From Monodelphis domestica (taxonomy: Eukaryota > Chordata > Mammalia > Didelphimorphia > Didelphidae): 64,000 nt of DNA. The DNA lies in contig NC_077229.1 of the NCBI RefSeq assembly GCF_027887165.1, positions 367,953,001 to 368,017,000 on the forward strand. The letters run 5' to 3'. The notes beneath the pieces were generated by a model. The model was not told the origin of the DNA. It worked only from the letters and a program-made list of their open reading frames with translations, and did no database searches. The translations under genes and the position numbers were made by a program. This document shows positions 34,390 through 45,799 of this stretch, piece by piece (the first letter of the stretch is position 1; every line of letters begins with the position of its first letter).

Positions 34390-35540
34390 CATATAAAAGC
34401 ACACATATCCTTTCTTGATTTGGTGATGTGGGATATGTGTGAATGTGTGTGTTATATGTTGTTGTTGTTATTTTGCTATTTTGTTTTGTTTGTTTTTCAT
34501 TTTTAACATGTGGATCAGGAAGTGGACAAACATACTGGTAACCTTTTCAAGAGGAATACGCTGGGTGAGAATTCACTGTCGTAGTATAGTTTTCCATGGC
34601 TCATTTAAAATTATGATTGAAAGTAAAGAAGGAACAAGGCCACATTATAGATTGCCAATGATTATTCAGGTTATGTTGTTTTTTACATATTTCCTTCATA
34701 TCTTAGAATTTTCATCTTCAGGGGAATATAAGGAGAGAAGAATCATTCTCTCCAAAGGTATAAAGGAACAATAAATGTGTTATGAGGAATGCAGAAGAAG
34801 AATTGTTAGTCATCTGTGTCTTTTTTTATTCAAAAAGAGGCTGTCATGACCTCAGTGTTGTCTACATATTGTAATATTCTATAATCAGCAAAAATAATGT
34901 TGTTTAAAAGCTATATTTTTCAATTTGCTGAAAAAAATGTACTCATCAGCATTACTCATTTTTTCAGACATTAACTTTTCATATGGTATTTTATATTTTA
35001 TTTTTAAATCCATAATCCTATGGCAAAAGGAATATTTTCTCTGAAACCATCAATTAAGAAAAAAGAACTTTTTATTTTATTAAAAATGAAGAATTATACT
35101 GTATAGTGAACCCCATAAAGCATACTTTGTTAATTCAATCAAGAGAAAATCAACTTTAAAAACAGAAAACTTCTACATCATTCTCAAATTGCATATTAAT
35201 TTAATTAATCTCAGAAGAGAACTAATTGGTTCAAAAGGAGCTTCTAAAGTCATGTTTACATCTGTTAATTAAAGCTTCAGGCTATTACTGAAAGTAGTTT
35301 AATGTGATATAGTCATTAGATACTGTCCACTGTGAATACATTTTTTAATAATAAAAGAAAATAGTAATGCTAAGTCTCCACCTCACACTGATATTTTCTA
35401 TTTTACTATTCTAAGTTGAAATTTCAGTTTATTTTTCTCTGATTTGGTTATCTTAAGAATCTTACAGGCAGTGTTTTACCTCAAAATGTTTCTTGTATCC
35501 AAACCTTCCTCTCTTATCACTGCTAAAGCCCATATATAGA
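34390..35540. other. anonymous DNA, partly conserved-element-like
   Basis: A 111-codon plus frame (34439-34774) shows no recognisable domain. The stretch 35185-35310 contains AATTAATCTCAG and CTGTTAATTAAAGC motifs (homeodomain-type TAATTA cores) and is repeat-free; it is noted as a candidate conserved element. Confidence 0.35.
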
Positions 35541-35544
35541 ATTA

Positions 35545-36090
35545 TACTACCATTAACCTGTACTATTAAAGATACCTTATGGCTGCCTTACTTACTCTCG
35601 CCTCATACTCCACTGTAGTCTATCATTTTTATCTCTGACAAATCTTTTCTTTCAAACATTCCCCTATCCTTTCCAAAATATTTAATGGCATGTTCTGAAT
35701 TAGATTCACAGTTATTTGCCAAGCATTCAAGCCATTCTTATCCACCTATGCTACAAGACTCTTCATAGATAATATTTTCATGTTACTCTCCCTCAATATT
35801 CTGAATCAAGAAGATTACTATTTTTCTCCTCTATGCCAATTGTTTGTGTTCCTGTTTGTACCTGTATCTTTGTGCATAACTGCTAAACTATTAGGAAATC
35901 CTAGGAATCTATTGAAGAAAAGCTCAAATACAACACATGACTAATGAGTAATAAACATATCCAGATTGCATATATTACTTTGCTTTGTATATTGTTTATT
36001 AGTTTTATATTTGTTAGTGATTTCTCCCTTTCCATACTATAAGGTTCTTGAAGTTAGGAGCTGTGTTTCATTTATATTCTGTAACTGAGC
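35545..36090 (+). mobile_element. L2 LINE 3' region
   Basis: The order is typical of L2 3' ends: TCCACCTATGCTACAAGACT, CTCCTCTATGCCAATTGTTT, then ATTAGTTTTATATTTGTTAG and ACTATAAGGTTCTTGAAGTTAGGAGCTGTG, matching 'AGATTGTGAGCTCCTTGAGGGCAGGGACTG'. No coding frame remains. Ancient relic. Confidence 0.6.
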
Positions 36091-36469
36091 ACAAATCCCA
36101 TGATCAATATATGTATATTTTATTGCTATGATGTATTTTATTATTTTGCTGTGCGTTTCATTACATTTAGATAATAATATGGTAATGAATTCAAATGCTT
36201 TGACAGAGAATTAAGGATCATCTAGTACACCCCCATACTTAATATAGAAATCCAAAGATCTATAACTCTGACAATTGATAAAGCTCTTCTTTAGTACCTG
36301 TATTAATCAGAACAAATTGACCTACAAGGAAAGACAATTCATTACATTCTCTAAGAGCTCAAATTATTTAGTTTTTCTTCCAATTTAATCCTTCCCCTTC
36401 CTTATCTTGTTATCCTTGAGAACAAGTTCTCTCTCTCTCTAACTCCTCCTTTATTCCTTTTCTGATAAT

Positions 36470-36710
36470 AAGAATAGCTAGGTGTCATTTACATAATACT
36501 TTGCTTTGTCAAGAACTTTACATAAATTATCTTATTTGAGCCTTGTAATCCAAAGAAGTAAGTCCTCTCTATTTTATAGATCAGGAAATTCAGGATAACA
36601 GAAGATAAGCAACTTTCCCAGAGCTAGTGAAGGAATTGGGATTCAAATTCAAGTCTTTATGGCTCCAAGTCCAGTCACCTAATTGTTATAGTACTTGAGG
36701 ATAAAGGATA
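36470..36710 (-). mobile_element. MIR-family CORE-SINE
   Basis: The plus strand has AAGAACTTTACATAAATTATC, GAGCCTTGTAATCCAAAGAA, TATTTTATAGATCAGGAAAT, AAGCAACTTTCCCAGAGCTA and TCAAATTCAAGTCTTTATGG, the full reversed MIR order from tail to head. Confidence 0.7.
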
Positions 36711-36989
36711 AAGTTCTACGTTTATATTCAAACCACAAATTTCACAATTTTGGAGGTGAGGCACAGCATTAAAGTAGTTATTTTACAAAATACCTGGGGT
36801 TTTCATTGCCCCAAAATTTTGATCAGCATTTATAGTTAATATGCCAGCTTAAAAAAAATTTAGACTGTTTTGACAGAGGCATATTATCCAGTAAAGAGAA
36901 AGGTTGTAACTTGGTTACTCTTTAAAAATATAAATTGCAACACTATATCTGAATGGCCATGTTCTGTTCTAAATACTATATTTTAGGAA

Positions 36990-37445
36990 GGACAAAGAAA
37001 AACTTTTACCTCATCCAGAAGTCAGTGATCAAGATGTAAAGAGGACTTTAAAACATTCCATTAGGCAATCAGTTGACTGAAATGGGGATGTTTAAATTGG
37101 AGAACTACCGAAAAATGGTTTAAGGAATATTTGATACCAAGGAGTTCTGAAGGATTCTTATTTGAATGAGGATTTTGTCTTACTTGGTAGAGAATGCAGA
37201 AGTAGAGACAATGAGTAGATGTTCTGGAGCTAAATTTAGATTTGAAAGTGAAATTTTCATATTCATCAGAATTATCAAAAATGGAATTGACTGCCCAGAG
37301 AAGTATTATTTTCTTCATATGAGTTTCTGAGAAAAGAATAAATTTCCACCTGCTTTTAAGGTTGTGGAGAGAATAATTTATGTAAGCTGTTCTACAAGTG
37401 ACTCAAGTCACTTCTAATCCTAAGAATTTGATTCTCTAACTTAAT
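36990..37445 (+). mobile_element. CR1/L3-like LINE 3' end
   Basis: The 3' half reads TGACTGCCCAGAGAAGTATT, AAGGTTGTGGAGAGAATAAT and ACTTCTAATCCTAAGAATTTGATTC, close to the mammalian/amniote 'GACCTCTAAGGTCCCTTCCAACTCTAAGATTCTATGATTC' ending of CR1-related repeats. The 85-codon minus frame at 37061-37318 lies inside it. Family assignment is tentative. Confidence 0.4.
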
Positions 37446-37449
37446 GATC

Positions 37450-39235
37450 TTTCATATGTGTACTAGTGTCTACGATATTTTCCATTCCTGCTTTTTTCCA
37501 AGTCAAATATCTAAATATTTGACAATTTTTCATACAGCATCCTTTTCAAACCCCTCCCCATCCCATTTCCCCCTTTTAGTAGCCAAAACAGTTTTTCAGT
37601 GTCTCAAGGAAAACACATTTCCAAAAGACAGCACAAAATTGTGGAGAAGACTTTCAGGAAAGATGAAGTCCCTGCTGATAACCCTATGCTTTTGTGCTAT
37701 GGGATGCATAAAGGTTGTGTTTCTAAAAAAATAAAGTGAATTTGACAATTAACAATTGCATTCAAAATTTGGACTATGTAAAGGAAGCCATTTTGCATCA
37801 CAAGAGGGAAGAAGGTGTATGGCAGAAATAACTATTTCTATAGTTCTCTAACATTAGTACAGTAATTTTTTTCAAAATTATGTATATAATTATATTTACT
37901 ATAATTTTACTTGATTTTCTTACTAATTCTCTGCAAAGTGATGAGTGAGAAATAACAGAAAGATAAAATGCCCTTGACTTTTCCCATAACTATTTATTTT
38001 AATATGCATTTATAAATAAATATTGTATTGAAGCAAGATATTACTGGCTAAATATGAGTGAAAAACAGACATATTCATAACTTTGACCTATGAAAACTTG
38101 GTGTCATTGGCAAAAAATGCATGTATAAGAAACAATTGAAGAATGGAATTAGGGTAGTATATGCAGTATTCCCAATAATTGGTACAAAAATTCTGGACTA
38201 TCAGTATTCAAAGGAACAAGGATATCACTTCAAATGAGAGTAAAAAGAAAGTAAAAAAAGCAATAATAAACAAGCCTTCAAATACTTCATTCTTGAGTAG
38301 CCCATAGGGGCAGGAAATGTAAAATCAGCAGTGGATGTTAGTAAATTTTCACAAGCCTCAACATATTCTCTGTTGGTTCTGGAGAACTATCAGCTTTGCT
38401 GTTGAGGTTTTCCACATGGCTGATTACACAGCAGGTAAAACATCAGAAATCTAACCTCTACTGAGGATGATAACTGTACTACTATACCCATATAGACATA
38501 TTCCTGAGGCTATTATGTTTCCCATTCCTTTTGCCCATTGAAAAAGGTCTGATAAGAAAAATTTATAATTTAAACAAATGAAGACTCTTCTCTCTTAAGA
38601 TGTATTCACTCATTCAGTGTAAAGGAGGGTGTTCCTTGGCCCATCTAAGCTTCTGAAGATACAGTGAACCAAAAAATAATCACATAATGTAAATGAAATG
38701 TTTAGAAATTTTCCTATAACTCCACAACAAACAACTATCAACCATATGTAAATAAGTTCTTTAACTGATTTCAGAAAATAAGGTGAATTTGGACATTGTA
38801 TGAAGATAACTGACATCCTGTAATGAATATCTTATGATTCACAGAATCATCAATACCCCTTGTACCAACATCTAAAAGAAGTAAACAGTCAAACAGTTCA
38901 GATGTTTGGGTTGGAGAACTAGACACAATTGTGGAAGGAGGGCCTTGTACTTTTACCAAAGGGAGAAAATATAGGGAAGGGATTCTCCCACTTCTCCTTC
39001 CCCCCACCTTCAATTATATTATTGAAGCTATTGAACCAGTAGGAAGCAATCACATATTCATGCAGAGAGTTTTTGAGGTTTGAGCAGTTATGAGGCATTT
39101 CATGCCCCAAAAAAGAAGAAAGAAAAAGAAAAAAAGAACAATCTAAATGTAAAGATGCAGAACCTGGGAATATTCCTTTTTATAATAGAGTGGCATAGAA
39201 AAAAGATTGTAAAAATACATTAATCATTTAATGAT
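37450..39235. other. anonymous DNA
   Basis: No gene or family recognised. Open frames up to 96 codons (37444-37734, plus) fit chance and lack domain features. Confidence 0.4.
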
Positions 39236-39239
39236 CATT

Positions 39240-39545
39240 ATGAGATCATAGATATTGAGCTCCAAAGTATCTAAGAGGCAATTTAGTTCAACACCCCCAA
39301 GCCCGTTGTTTAGATTAGGAAACTGAGATCTAGTGATCAAATGACATAATATTTGTAATGTTGTTACCATAAAGTCCAACACATTGTAGGCACTATATAA
39401 ATGCTAACAATGGTAATGATTATGATGATGATAATGATGATGATTGTGGCAATGTTATTTCCTTGGAGTTACACAGCTATTAAGCATAAGAGCTATAATT
39501 TTGAATCTTAGTGCCCTGACTCTAAAACCACTGCTTTTTTTCATT
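39240..39545 (-). mobile_element. MIR-like fragments around an ATG/ATA microsatellite
   Basis: TTAGATTAGGAAACTGAGATC and, after a (GAT)n-type run at about 39412-39446, GAGTTACACAGCTATTAAGC and CCCTGACTCTAAAACCACTGC look like two halves of a reversed MIR. Between them lies a stretch (AGGCACTATATAAATGCTAA) from another MIR-like tail. Confidence 0.45.
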
Positions 39546-39859
39546 TTATAAACTTAATAATAGATTTTTCAGGAAGATTTTATGCTTTAAACTCAATTAA
39601 GAGAGGAGTAACGGGTCACTTTTACACTAATAATTTTCTCTTAGTATTCTAGAACATTTGCCCAAATTTCACATTTTTAATATGAATGAATTATGATGTA
39701 TATCTTGGAAAGTTGATAATATGACTGAGCATAGAAAAATGATTTAAGTCCAATCACAGCCAACTTCAACTTCTTAAAAGTATGTATGACATAATTTAAC
39801 TATCAGTTAAATAAGATTTTTCTTCTGGAAGTAATAGGGAGGCACTGAGTTTTTTTAAT

Positions 39860-40260
39860 GAAAGGAAGGGAAGATACATGTGGCCAGAACTGTATTTTAA
39901 AAATATAACTTTAATATTATCAGAGTGAGGAATTGCCATTAATGCTGAGAGACTTGAAACTGACAGACCCATCAGCCAACCAATATGAAAGTCCAGATAT
40001 GGAGTGATAAGGGTCTGTACCAGGGAAACAACAGAGTCAGAGGAGAGAACAGGCATATAAAAGATATTTCATAAAAATATAATCAGAAGAACTTGACAAA
40101 TTTTAAAAAAAATGTGTAGAGGAGAAGAAAGAGTGAGTAGCTGCATGTAATCCCTGGGTGATCAGAAATAAGTTCTTGATGGCTATAGGAAAGTTAGGAA
40201 ATGGAGAGGGTTTGGAGGGAGTATAAATAAGTTCAATTTTAGACATCTTGAGTTATAATA
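39860..40260 (+). mobile_element. ancient interspersed repeat, unnamed (same family as 19125?)
   Basis: ATATGAAAGTCCAGATATGG, AGTGATAAGGGTCTGTACCA, AAAGTTAGGAAATGGAGAGG and GTTCAATTTTAGACATCTTGAG match an old mammalian repeat with the run 'CAATAGTCCAGGCGAGAGGTGATGAGGG...GGGAAGGTAGGGAGAGG...TGGACATGTTGAGTTT'. The class is uncertain; L2/CR1-related is my guess. Confidence 0.5.
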
Positions 40261-40320
40261 ATTTTAACATAGAATTTATTTTTGCACCTTTAACATAAAT
40301 ATTGATTTGGAAAAAGTTTT

Positions 40321-40321
<1 letters not shown>

Positions 40322-40352
<31 letters not shown>
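40322..40352. repeat. (TATC)n microsatellite
   Basis: Nearly eight uninterrupted TATC tetramers. Confidence 0.97.
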
Positions 40353-40354
40353 TT

Positions 40355-40860
40355 TCTGGTTCCTCTAAGTTTTTAATTGCCTTCCAAGTTGTTAGTTTCT
40401 TCTCTAGAATTTTCTAAGCAATAATATTGATTATTTTTGCCAGTGCATATTATTTTAATTTTGCCTTATTATAATAAAATAGATACATTTATAAATATTA
40501 GCCAATCATGAATATAAAGGAATACGATTTCTTCCTTTATTCTATTCAGAAAGGTTCCAGAATTTCCTGCCAAAAAAATCTAGCTTATTTTTTTACATCA
40601 TTTTTTAAAGAAAAGTTAAAAAGTTATTCTTTTTTCCTGTTATTTTTAGTTTGCAAAGTAAACGAGTGCCATGTTTTTCCTAAGGCATTGTTCATAATGT
40701 GTATATTTTTATGCACACATTTTCACATATGAAAATGAGTGTATATATAAATATATTGATATAGTAAAAAGTAGTTTGTTTCTTTTAAATATTCCTGTCA
40801 CTAGGTCCTGAGTGTTCTAATGTATATTTATTAAAATTTCACTACATTTCTCTTTTTTCT
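40355..40860. other. anonymous AT-rich DNA
   Basis: Nothing recognised. A 74-codon plus frame (40508-40732) fits chance. Confidence 0.4.
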
Positions 40861-40864
40861 TATC

Positions 40865-41278
40865 TAGTTGCATTATTTTGGAACTTCTCTGACTTCTTTG
40901 ACATTCCACAGAAAACTCTTTACTGAGATAAACTCACCATTCTGTGAAATATCAGCAACGTTGATACTGAACCTTATTTCTACTCATGACCTCTCTGAAC
41001 TAAGGATTCTTGAAATTCAAAACTCTTTGCTCAGATCAAACAACTTTTCATTTTTCACCTTCCTGCAGGACTTTGGGAGATCTCTTCCTAATTTCCAGAC
41101 CATGCCCCCTTGTCTGGTACCAATCCTCACCAATCCATACTTAGTATTTTTCAATTTCCTTTTGTAAGTTGTCTATCTTCATAAGATTTTGAGTTACATG
41201 GAGTATATACAATGATTTGTACAGTGCCTACTACATAGTTGTCATTTAATAAATGTTTATTGAATGTTGATTCCATAT
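40865..41278 (+). mobile_element. L2 LINE 3' end
   Basis: The end is characteristic: GTTGTCTATCTTCATAAGAT, TTTGAGTTACATGGAGTATA, TTTGTACAGTGCCTACTACATAG and TCATTTAATAAATGTTTATTGAATG, matching 'CACAGTGCCTGGCACATAGTAGGTGCTTAATAAATGTTTGTTGA'. The 99-codon plus frame at 40868-41167 lies in this relic and is not the L2 protein. Confidence 0.65.
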
Positions 41279-41602
41279 TCATTGGAAATCTACTATTTTT
41301 GCATTTAATGTTTAGTTATTTTTTAAAAATCAAATTATCTGAAATATTATCATTTTTGTGAGTGATTTTAATCACTCCCTCCAGTTTATTAGTGATAAAT
41401 TTTCTACTTTTCAATTTTATTTTTTATTTTTTAAAAAGCAATTTTAAACTGTGGGGATTTTTAGTGTGGTGACTTTAATATTTTATTAATTAAAATTTTA
41501 AACAATTTTAAATTTTTTAGATTTTAAAAATAATATTAGAATACTAATTTTAAAACATTATCAATAGTCCATTATTTCAAAATTTATTAATGTATGAGTA
41601 GA

Positions 41603-41805
41603 AAGGTGACCAATAAAAAGAGAGTGAGGCTTGGAGATGAGAAGTCCTAGGTTCAAATCTGTTCTCACAAACTTCCTGTCATTATGATCCTTGACAAGTC
41701 ACTTAACCCTAATTGCCTAGCCCTTACCATAGCCCTTACCACTCTTCCATCTTGAAACCAATATTCAATATTGGTTCCAAGATGGAAGGCAAAGGGTTTG
41801 ATTTT
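41603..41805 (+). mobile_element. tRNA-derived marsupial SINE with a 12-bp internal duplication
   Basis: Blocks GTCCTAGGTTCAAATCTGTT, CTTGACAAGTCACTTAACCC, AATTGCCTAGCCCTTACCAT and CCAAGATGGAAGGCAAAGGG follow the order of the 14351 copy. AGCCCTTACCAT (41719-41730) is repeated at once as AGCCCTTACCAC (41731-41742), unlike the other copies. The tRNA head is degraded. Confidence 0.85.
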
Positions 41806-42079
41806 TTTTAATTAATTTTATTAATGTATATTTTCTGATTCAAATTTTCATCAGATAATTTCTTCAACTGAGTACTAAATTTATCTTTGGAGCACTATTC
41901 TAACAAATATTAATTCAAAATCTTGGTTTCCTATCCTTTCATTACTTTATAACAATTTAATTCATGTGCTTTCATTGATTTAATCCTTTTATATTTTCTT
42001 GGTTCTTTAAATGAAGTTCAAGCTTTATGAAATTTCTAAAAGTCACTACTTTTGTCTTGTTAGTGGATATATTTTTCTT

Positions 42080-42720
42080 TAAAATATATATTTAATTAAA
42101 TTTTTAAAAATTTAACATTTTTCATTTTAAGTTCTAAACTCTTATTCTCCTTTGATCCTTTCCACCTTCAATGAGAAGGCAAATAATTTGACATAAATTA
42201 CACATGTGTTATCATTCAACAATATTCCCATGTTCATGTTAGAAAAATAAACATAGGACAAGGACAGAAAAGCAACAAGAAAAATGAAGAAAGCAAAAAT
42301 GTATGCTTCAGTCAAAATTCATACTCCATCAGTTTTTTACCTGGAGATGTGTAGCATTTTGAATATGAAACTTTATTTATCAATATGACCTCTGGATGTT
42401 ACATGATCTTGCTTTTTGTTTGCAAATTTATTTTGTTGGATGAATTATATACAATTTTATATATTTTATATTATATAATACTTTATATGATTTATCCAAT
42501 AGTATTTATACAAATTCATCCCTCTCTCTGAAATTCCATCTTCATTTTCACCTTGATATCTAAAAGCTATTGTATAGAATGTTCAGAAATGTAAACACAT
42601 TTTTTGTTCTGTGCAAATCCCCAACCCAGTCTTCACTTTCATCTCTCAGAATCCTATGATTCAGATAATTTCATGGGGTTACATGGAAGGACTTCTCCTG
42701 GCTATGTGCAACATTCCTTA
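42080..42720 (-). mobile_element. LINE-1 3' UTR, minus strand
   Basis: CAATGAGAAGGCAAATAATT, TGACATAAATTACACATGTG, ATGTATGCTTCAGTCAAAAT and CATACTCCATCAGTTTTTTAC are the reverse of the marsupial L1 3' UTR, whose forward form is seen near 53800 ('GATGGAGTTTGAATCC...GACAAAAGCATA'). The higher-coordinate half also carries a CCTATGATTC stretch of unclear origin. No coding sequence. Confidence 0.65.
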
Positions 42721-42729
42721 AAAATTTTT

Positions 42730-43320
42730 GAAGACCTAGAACATGATATTTACTTCAGGAGGAGTTGAACTAAGGATTCCTATTCATGAATATCCAATCT
42801 ATCTGCATTTTGTGTTCTGTTTCCTAAAATTTTCAGCAATTTTCTGTGATTTGTTAAATATGATATTCAGACTTTTTTTCATTATATTTCTCTAGTTGAG
42901 AAAATATTCATAGATTTTCTTATGACATTTTGTCTTCAAGTTGTTGTTTTATCTTCTATCATAGAGTTCTCATGTTTTTGTTATTTTTTCAACTTGGGCA
43001 TCATTTGACTTTGTTCTAATAGCCCACATAGCATCATTGTATTTTTTATTCTGATCGATCTGTCTTTCTTGTTATCAGAGAATCTTTTAATTCATTACAA
43101 ATCTCAAATCTCTTCTAAGTCATTGATTGAAAAAAAATAAAACCTCTAATTTTGTTTCTCATCTCTTCCTTAAATGTTTTATTGAGTTTCTCAATTATGC
43201 TAGGGTTTTTGTTTTAAAATTTTCTCTAGTTGAAAGTTACCTCCCTCCCTCCAAGTTCTCTCCATCCATTGAAAAAGTCACTAACCCTAAACCTTTATAT
43301 CTAAGCCATGAACACATTTT
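42730..43320 (-). mobile_element. probable LINE-1 ORF1/5' fragment, minus strand
   Basis: The reverse complement is A-rich and, read by eye, rich in Lys/Glu/Gln codons, with short pieces such as TEHKMQIDW, as in a degraded L1 ORF1 coiled coil. It follows an L1 3' UTR in the same orientation. Assignment is by composition and context, so it is weak. Confidence 0.3.
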
Positions 43321-43324
43321 GAGT

Positions 43325-45590
43325 TGATCTTACTATCTAATGAGAGATGATGCTTATGTCTAATTTCTACCAAACTTTGTTTCAGTTTTCTAATAATTGA
43401 CAAATAATAAATGTATGCATACTTCTTTAAGTTCTTTCATTATATTTTATGATAACATAATTGTAGATATTTTAATATTTTGATCTTTGCATATGATTTT
43501 TTTCTGCATTTTATTTCACTTTTCTTCATTATGAGTGTTTTGCACATGCCCTTTCATTAAACTGCTTTAATTTTTTTTCTTAATTTTATATTTTCCTTTT
43601 GAGAATTACTTCTCTTCAACCTCATTTTAGTTATTGCTATTTTAATTTATTTGGGTCTATTCCACTATTGTGCTGTGATAAAGATTAATATGTAAAATTA
43701 ACAACCATATATTTATCTTTTTTTAAGAACTACGAAATAGTGAAATAAAATAAAATCTTGAGAATCCTAACTTCTAATATATTTTTCTTTTCATATTTTC
43801 CCTTACAAGGATCTATATTACTCAGAATGCGTTCCTGATTTCTTGTGACTCTTCTTGGGATTTAGCTGTGGTTAGCTTCATAGATCTATTCTTCCCCAAC
43901 ATGCTGATCTTATTTTTATATGGTTCATTTCTATTTTCTTTATCCCCTTTCAAGTAAACTTTCATGCTTTGAAAATTAATATTTAAAATTAATATGATAA
44001 CCAAACACATTAAGATTCTATGGACTATGAATAATATTTCCCTGATAAATTTGCATTTTTCACAACATATAATTACAAAAGGTCTATTTTTAAGGGATTT
44101 GGGGCATGGTAGATAGTAATAACAGTTACTAGTAAACATATTTGTGACCTTTTAAATCACATCATAGAAATAAATCCCTTGCCTACTTCTATACTTTATT
44201 GAACTTTAACATAGATTAATGAATTTGGGGGTAGTGGGGCAAGTTAGAACTGAACTAGGGTAGTAGCATTGCAGGGAGGTAAAGTAATTTGGATGAATAA
44301 TGAAACATTTGGTTTGACCAATGCATTTGAGTAACTTAATTGGAGATAAAAGTCTTGGTAATTAAGGAAAATAAGGAATTCTGAGATAATAGTTGTGGAA
44401 AGGACACCAATGTTAATAGGCAGGTCACTGAATATGTGTGAACCAAGCAGTGAAGAAAAGAAATTAAAATAATTGATAAGTTACTGATGAAATTACCCTA
44501 AATCTGCTAATGAGCTGAGCTTGAGGGTTGATATTTTATTTTATTTCATTCACTGAGATAATTTCTCTTAAAAGTTGATTGTCAAATTAAGGAAAGAAGT
44601 TTATCCTAGTCATTCATTGAAAGAAAGATAATATGCAACATGTCATAACAAAACTTTGTGCAATCCTAGAGGTAATCATTGATGCATAAAATGTTTTGTT
44701 ATATTAAGAAACTATCCTTTTTTGATAACAAATATAAGTAGAATTCTATCAAAGTAGAATTCTATATTAAGAGGCAAGGGTAAAATTGATGTTGTAGGTT
44801 TTCAGTGAGCATTACATATCATTATATATCTACAATTATGATTTTACCTTTATATTTAATTAAAAAATAGACTACCAAGACATTTTATGAATTGTTTTGC
44901 TCTAATGTCTGTCCCAAAAATTTAATATGAATAGATTGTAATGATGTCCCTTCCTCTAAATCTACAAAAGAGCTCAAAAATCATGATCAGAGAATGAACA
45001 AAACATTAGAATTTGAAATTGAAGAGATAGAGGCCAAATTATAGCCAGTAATTCTTGAGACTACGAAAATACTTTGGTCGCAGGTGTTTTTTTTCCTCAT
45101 GTGGCAAGGGCAAAAGCTTAGGAAAACATATTATGTTGAATATTCAATCTTTGGGGAAATTATTTATGTCTAACCTCTTGGTTTGTCCAATTTTCCCTTC
45201 CTTGATAGATAAAGTATTTGTAATATAATGCTATATATTTCTTACTATGTAGGATTCTTTGGTGAATCTGCAACGTGTCTGTGCATGTTGTCATTATATT
45301 TGTTAAGTAAAATTGTCTGAATCTATATTTCTTAGAAATGACTTTGTGATGCAAATGGAATTTTCAAAGTAAAACTATTTTGAAAAGCAAATTGAGTAAA
45401 AAGAAATATGTTGCCATTTCTCCTCTCATTGACCATCTTACTCTCAAATGACATTTCATTAATTTTAGAATCAAAAAGACTGAACAGAACTGGATGAAAT
45501 AAGTCTTGTTCCAAACTTTACACAAATCTATACCTACACTATTTCAGAGACAGAAATGCAAGTTTCCCAGCTTTTAAGAATGAGTATAAA
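43325..45590. other. anonymous AT-rich DNA with a possible old repeat
   Basis: No exon seen. About 44225-44470 (GAACTGAACTAGGGTAGTAG, AAAGGACACCAATGTTAATA) resembles the unnamed old repeat at 39860. A 105-codon minus frame (43822-44139) shows no recognised domain. Confidence 0.35.
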
Positions 45591-45591
45591 T

Positions 45592-45797
45592 GGGAGCAAC
45601 TGGATAGCTCAGTGGATTGAGAGCCAGGCATAGAGATGGGAGATCCTGGGGTTCAAATCTCAACTCAGATACTTTCTAACTGTCTGGCTATGGGCAAGTC
45701 ATTTAGCCTCCATTGCCTAGCCTTTATGGCTCTTCTGTCTTGGAACTGATGCATAGTTTTGATTCTAAGATGGAAGGTATGGATTTAAAAAAAATAA
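45592..45797 (+). mobile_element. tRNA-derived marsupial SINE, near full length
   Basis: The head is AACTGGATAGCTCAGTGGAT (A-box-like), followed by GGGGTTCAAATCTCAACTCA (B-box-like), GGCTATGGGCAAGTCATTTA, TCCATTGCCTAGCCTTTATG and a final TTCTAAGATGGAAGGTATGG plus A-rich tail. Same family as 14351 with moderate divergence. Confidence 0.9.
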
Positions 45798-45799
45798 GT

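Noticed and set aside
34439-34774. 111-codon plus frame with a Cys/Phe-rich start
   Set aside because: The start is a degenerate TTG/TTTTG low-complexity run; the rest has no recognisable domain, and this length is within chance.
39412-39446. Regular ATGATGATA spacing considered as a CRISPR-like or satellite array
   Set aside because: Only a short trinucleotide microsatellite; no spacer structure, and the window is mammalian.
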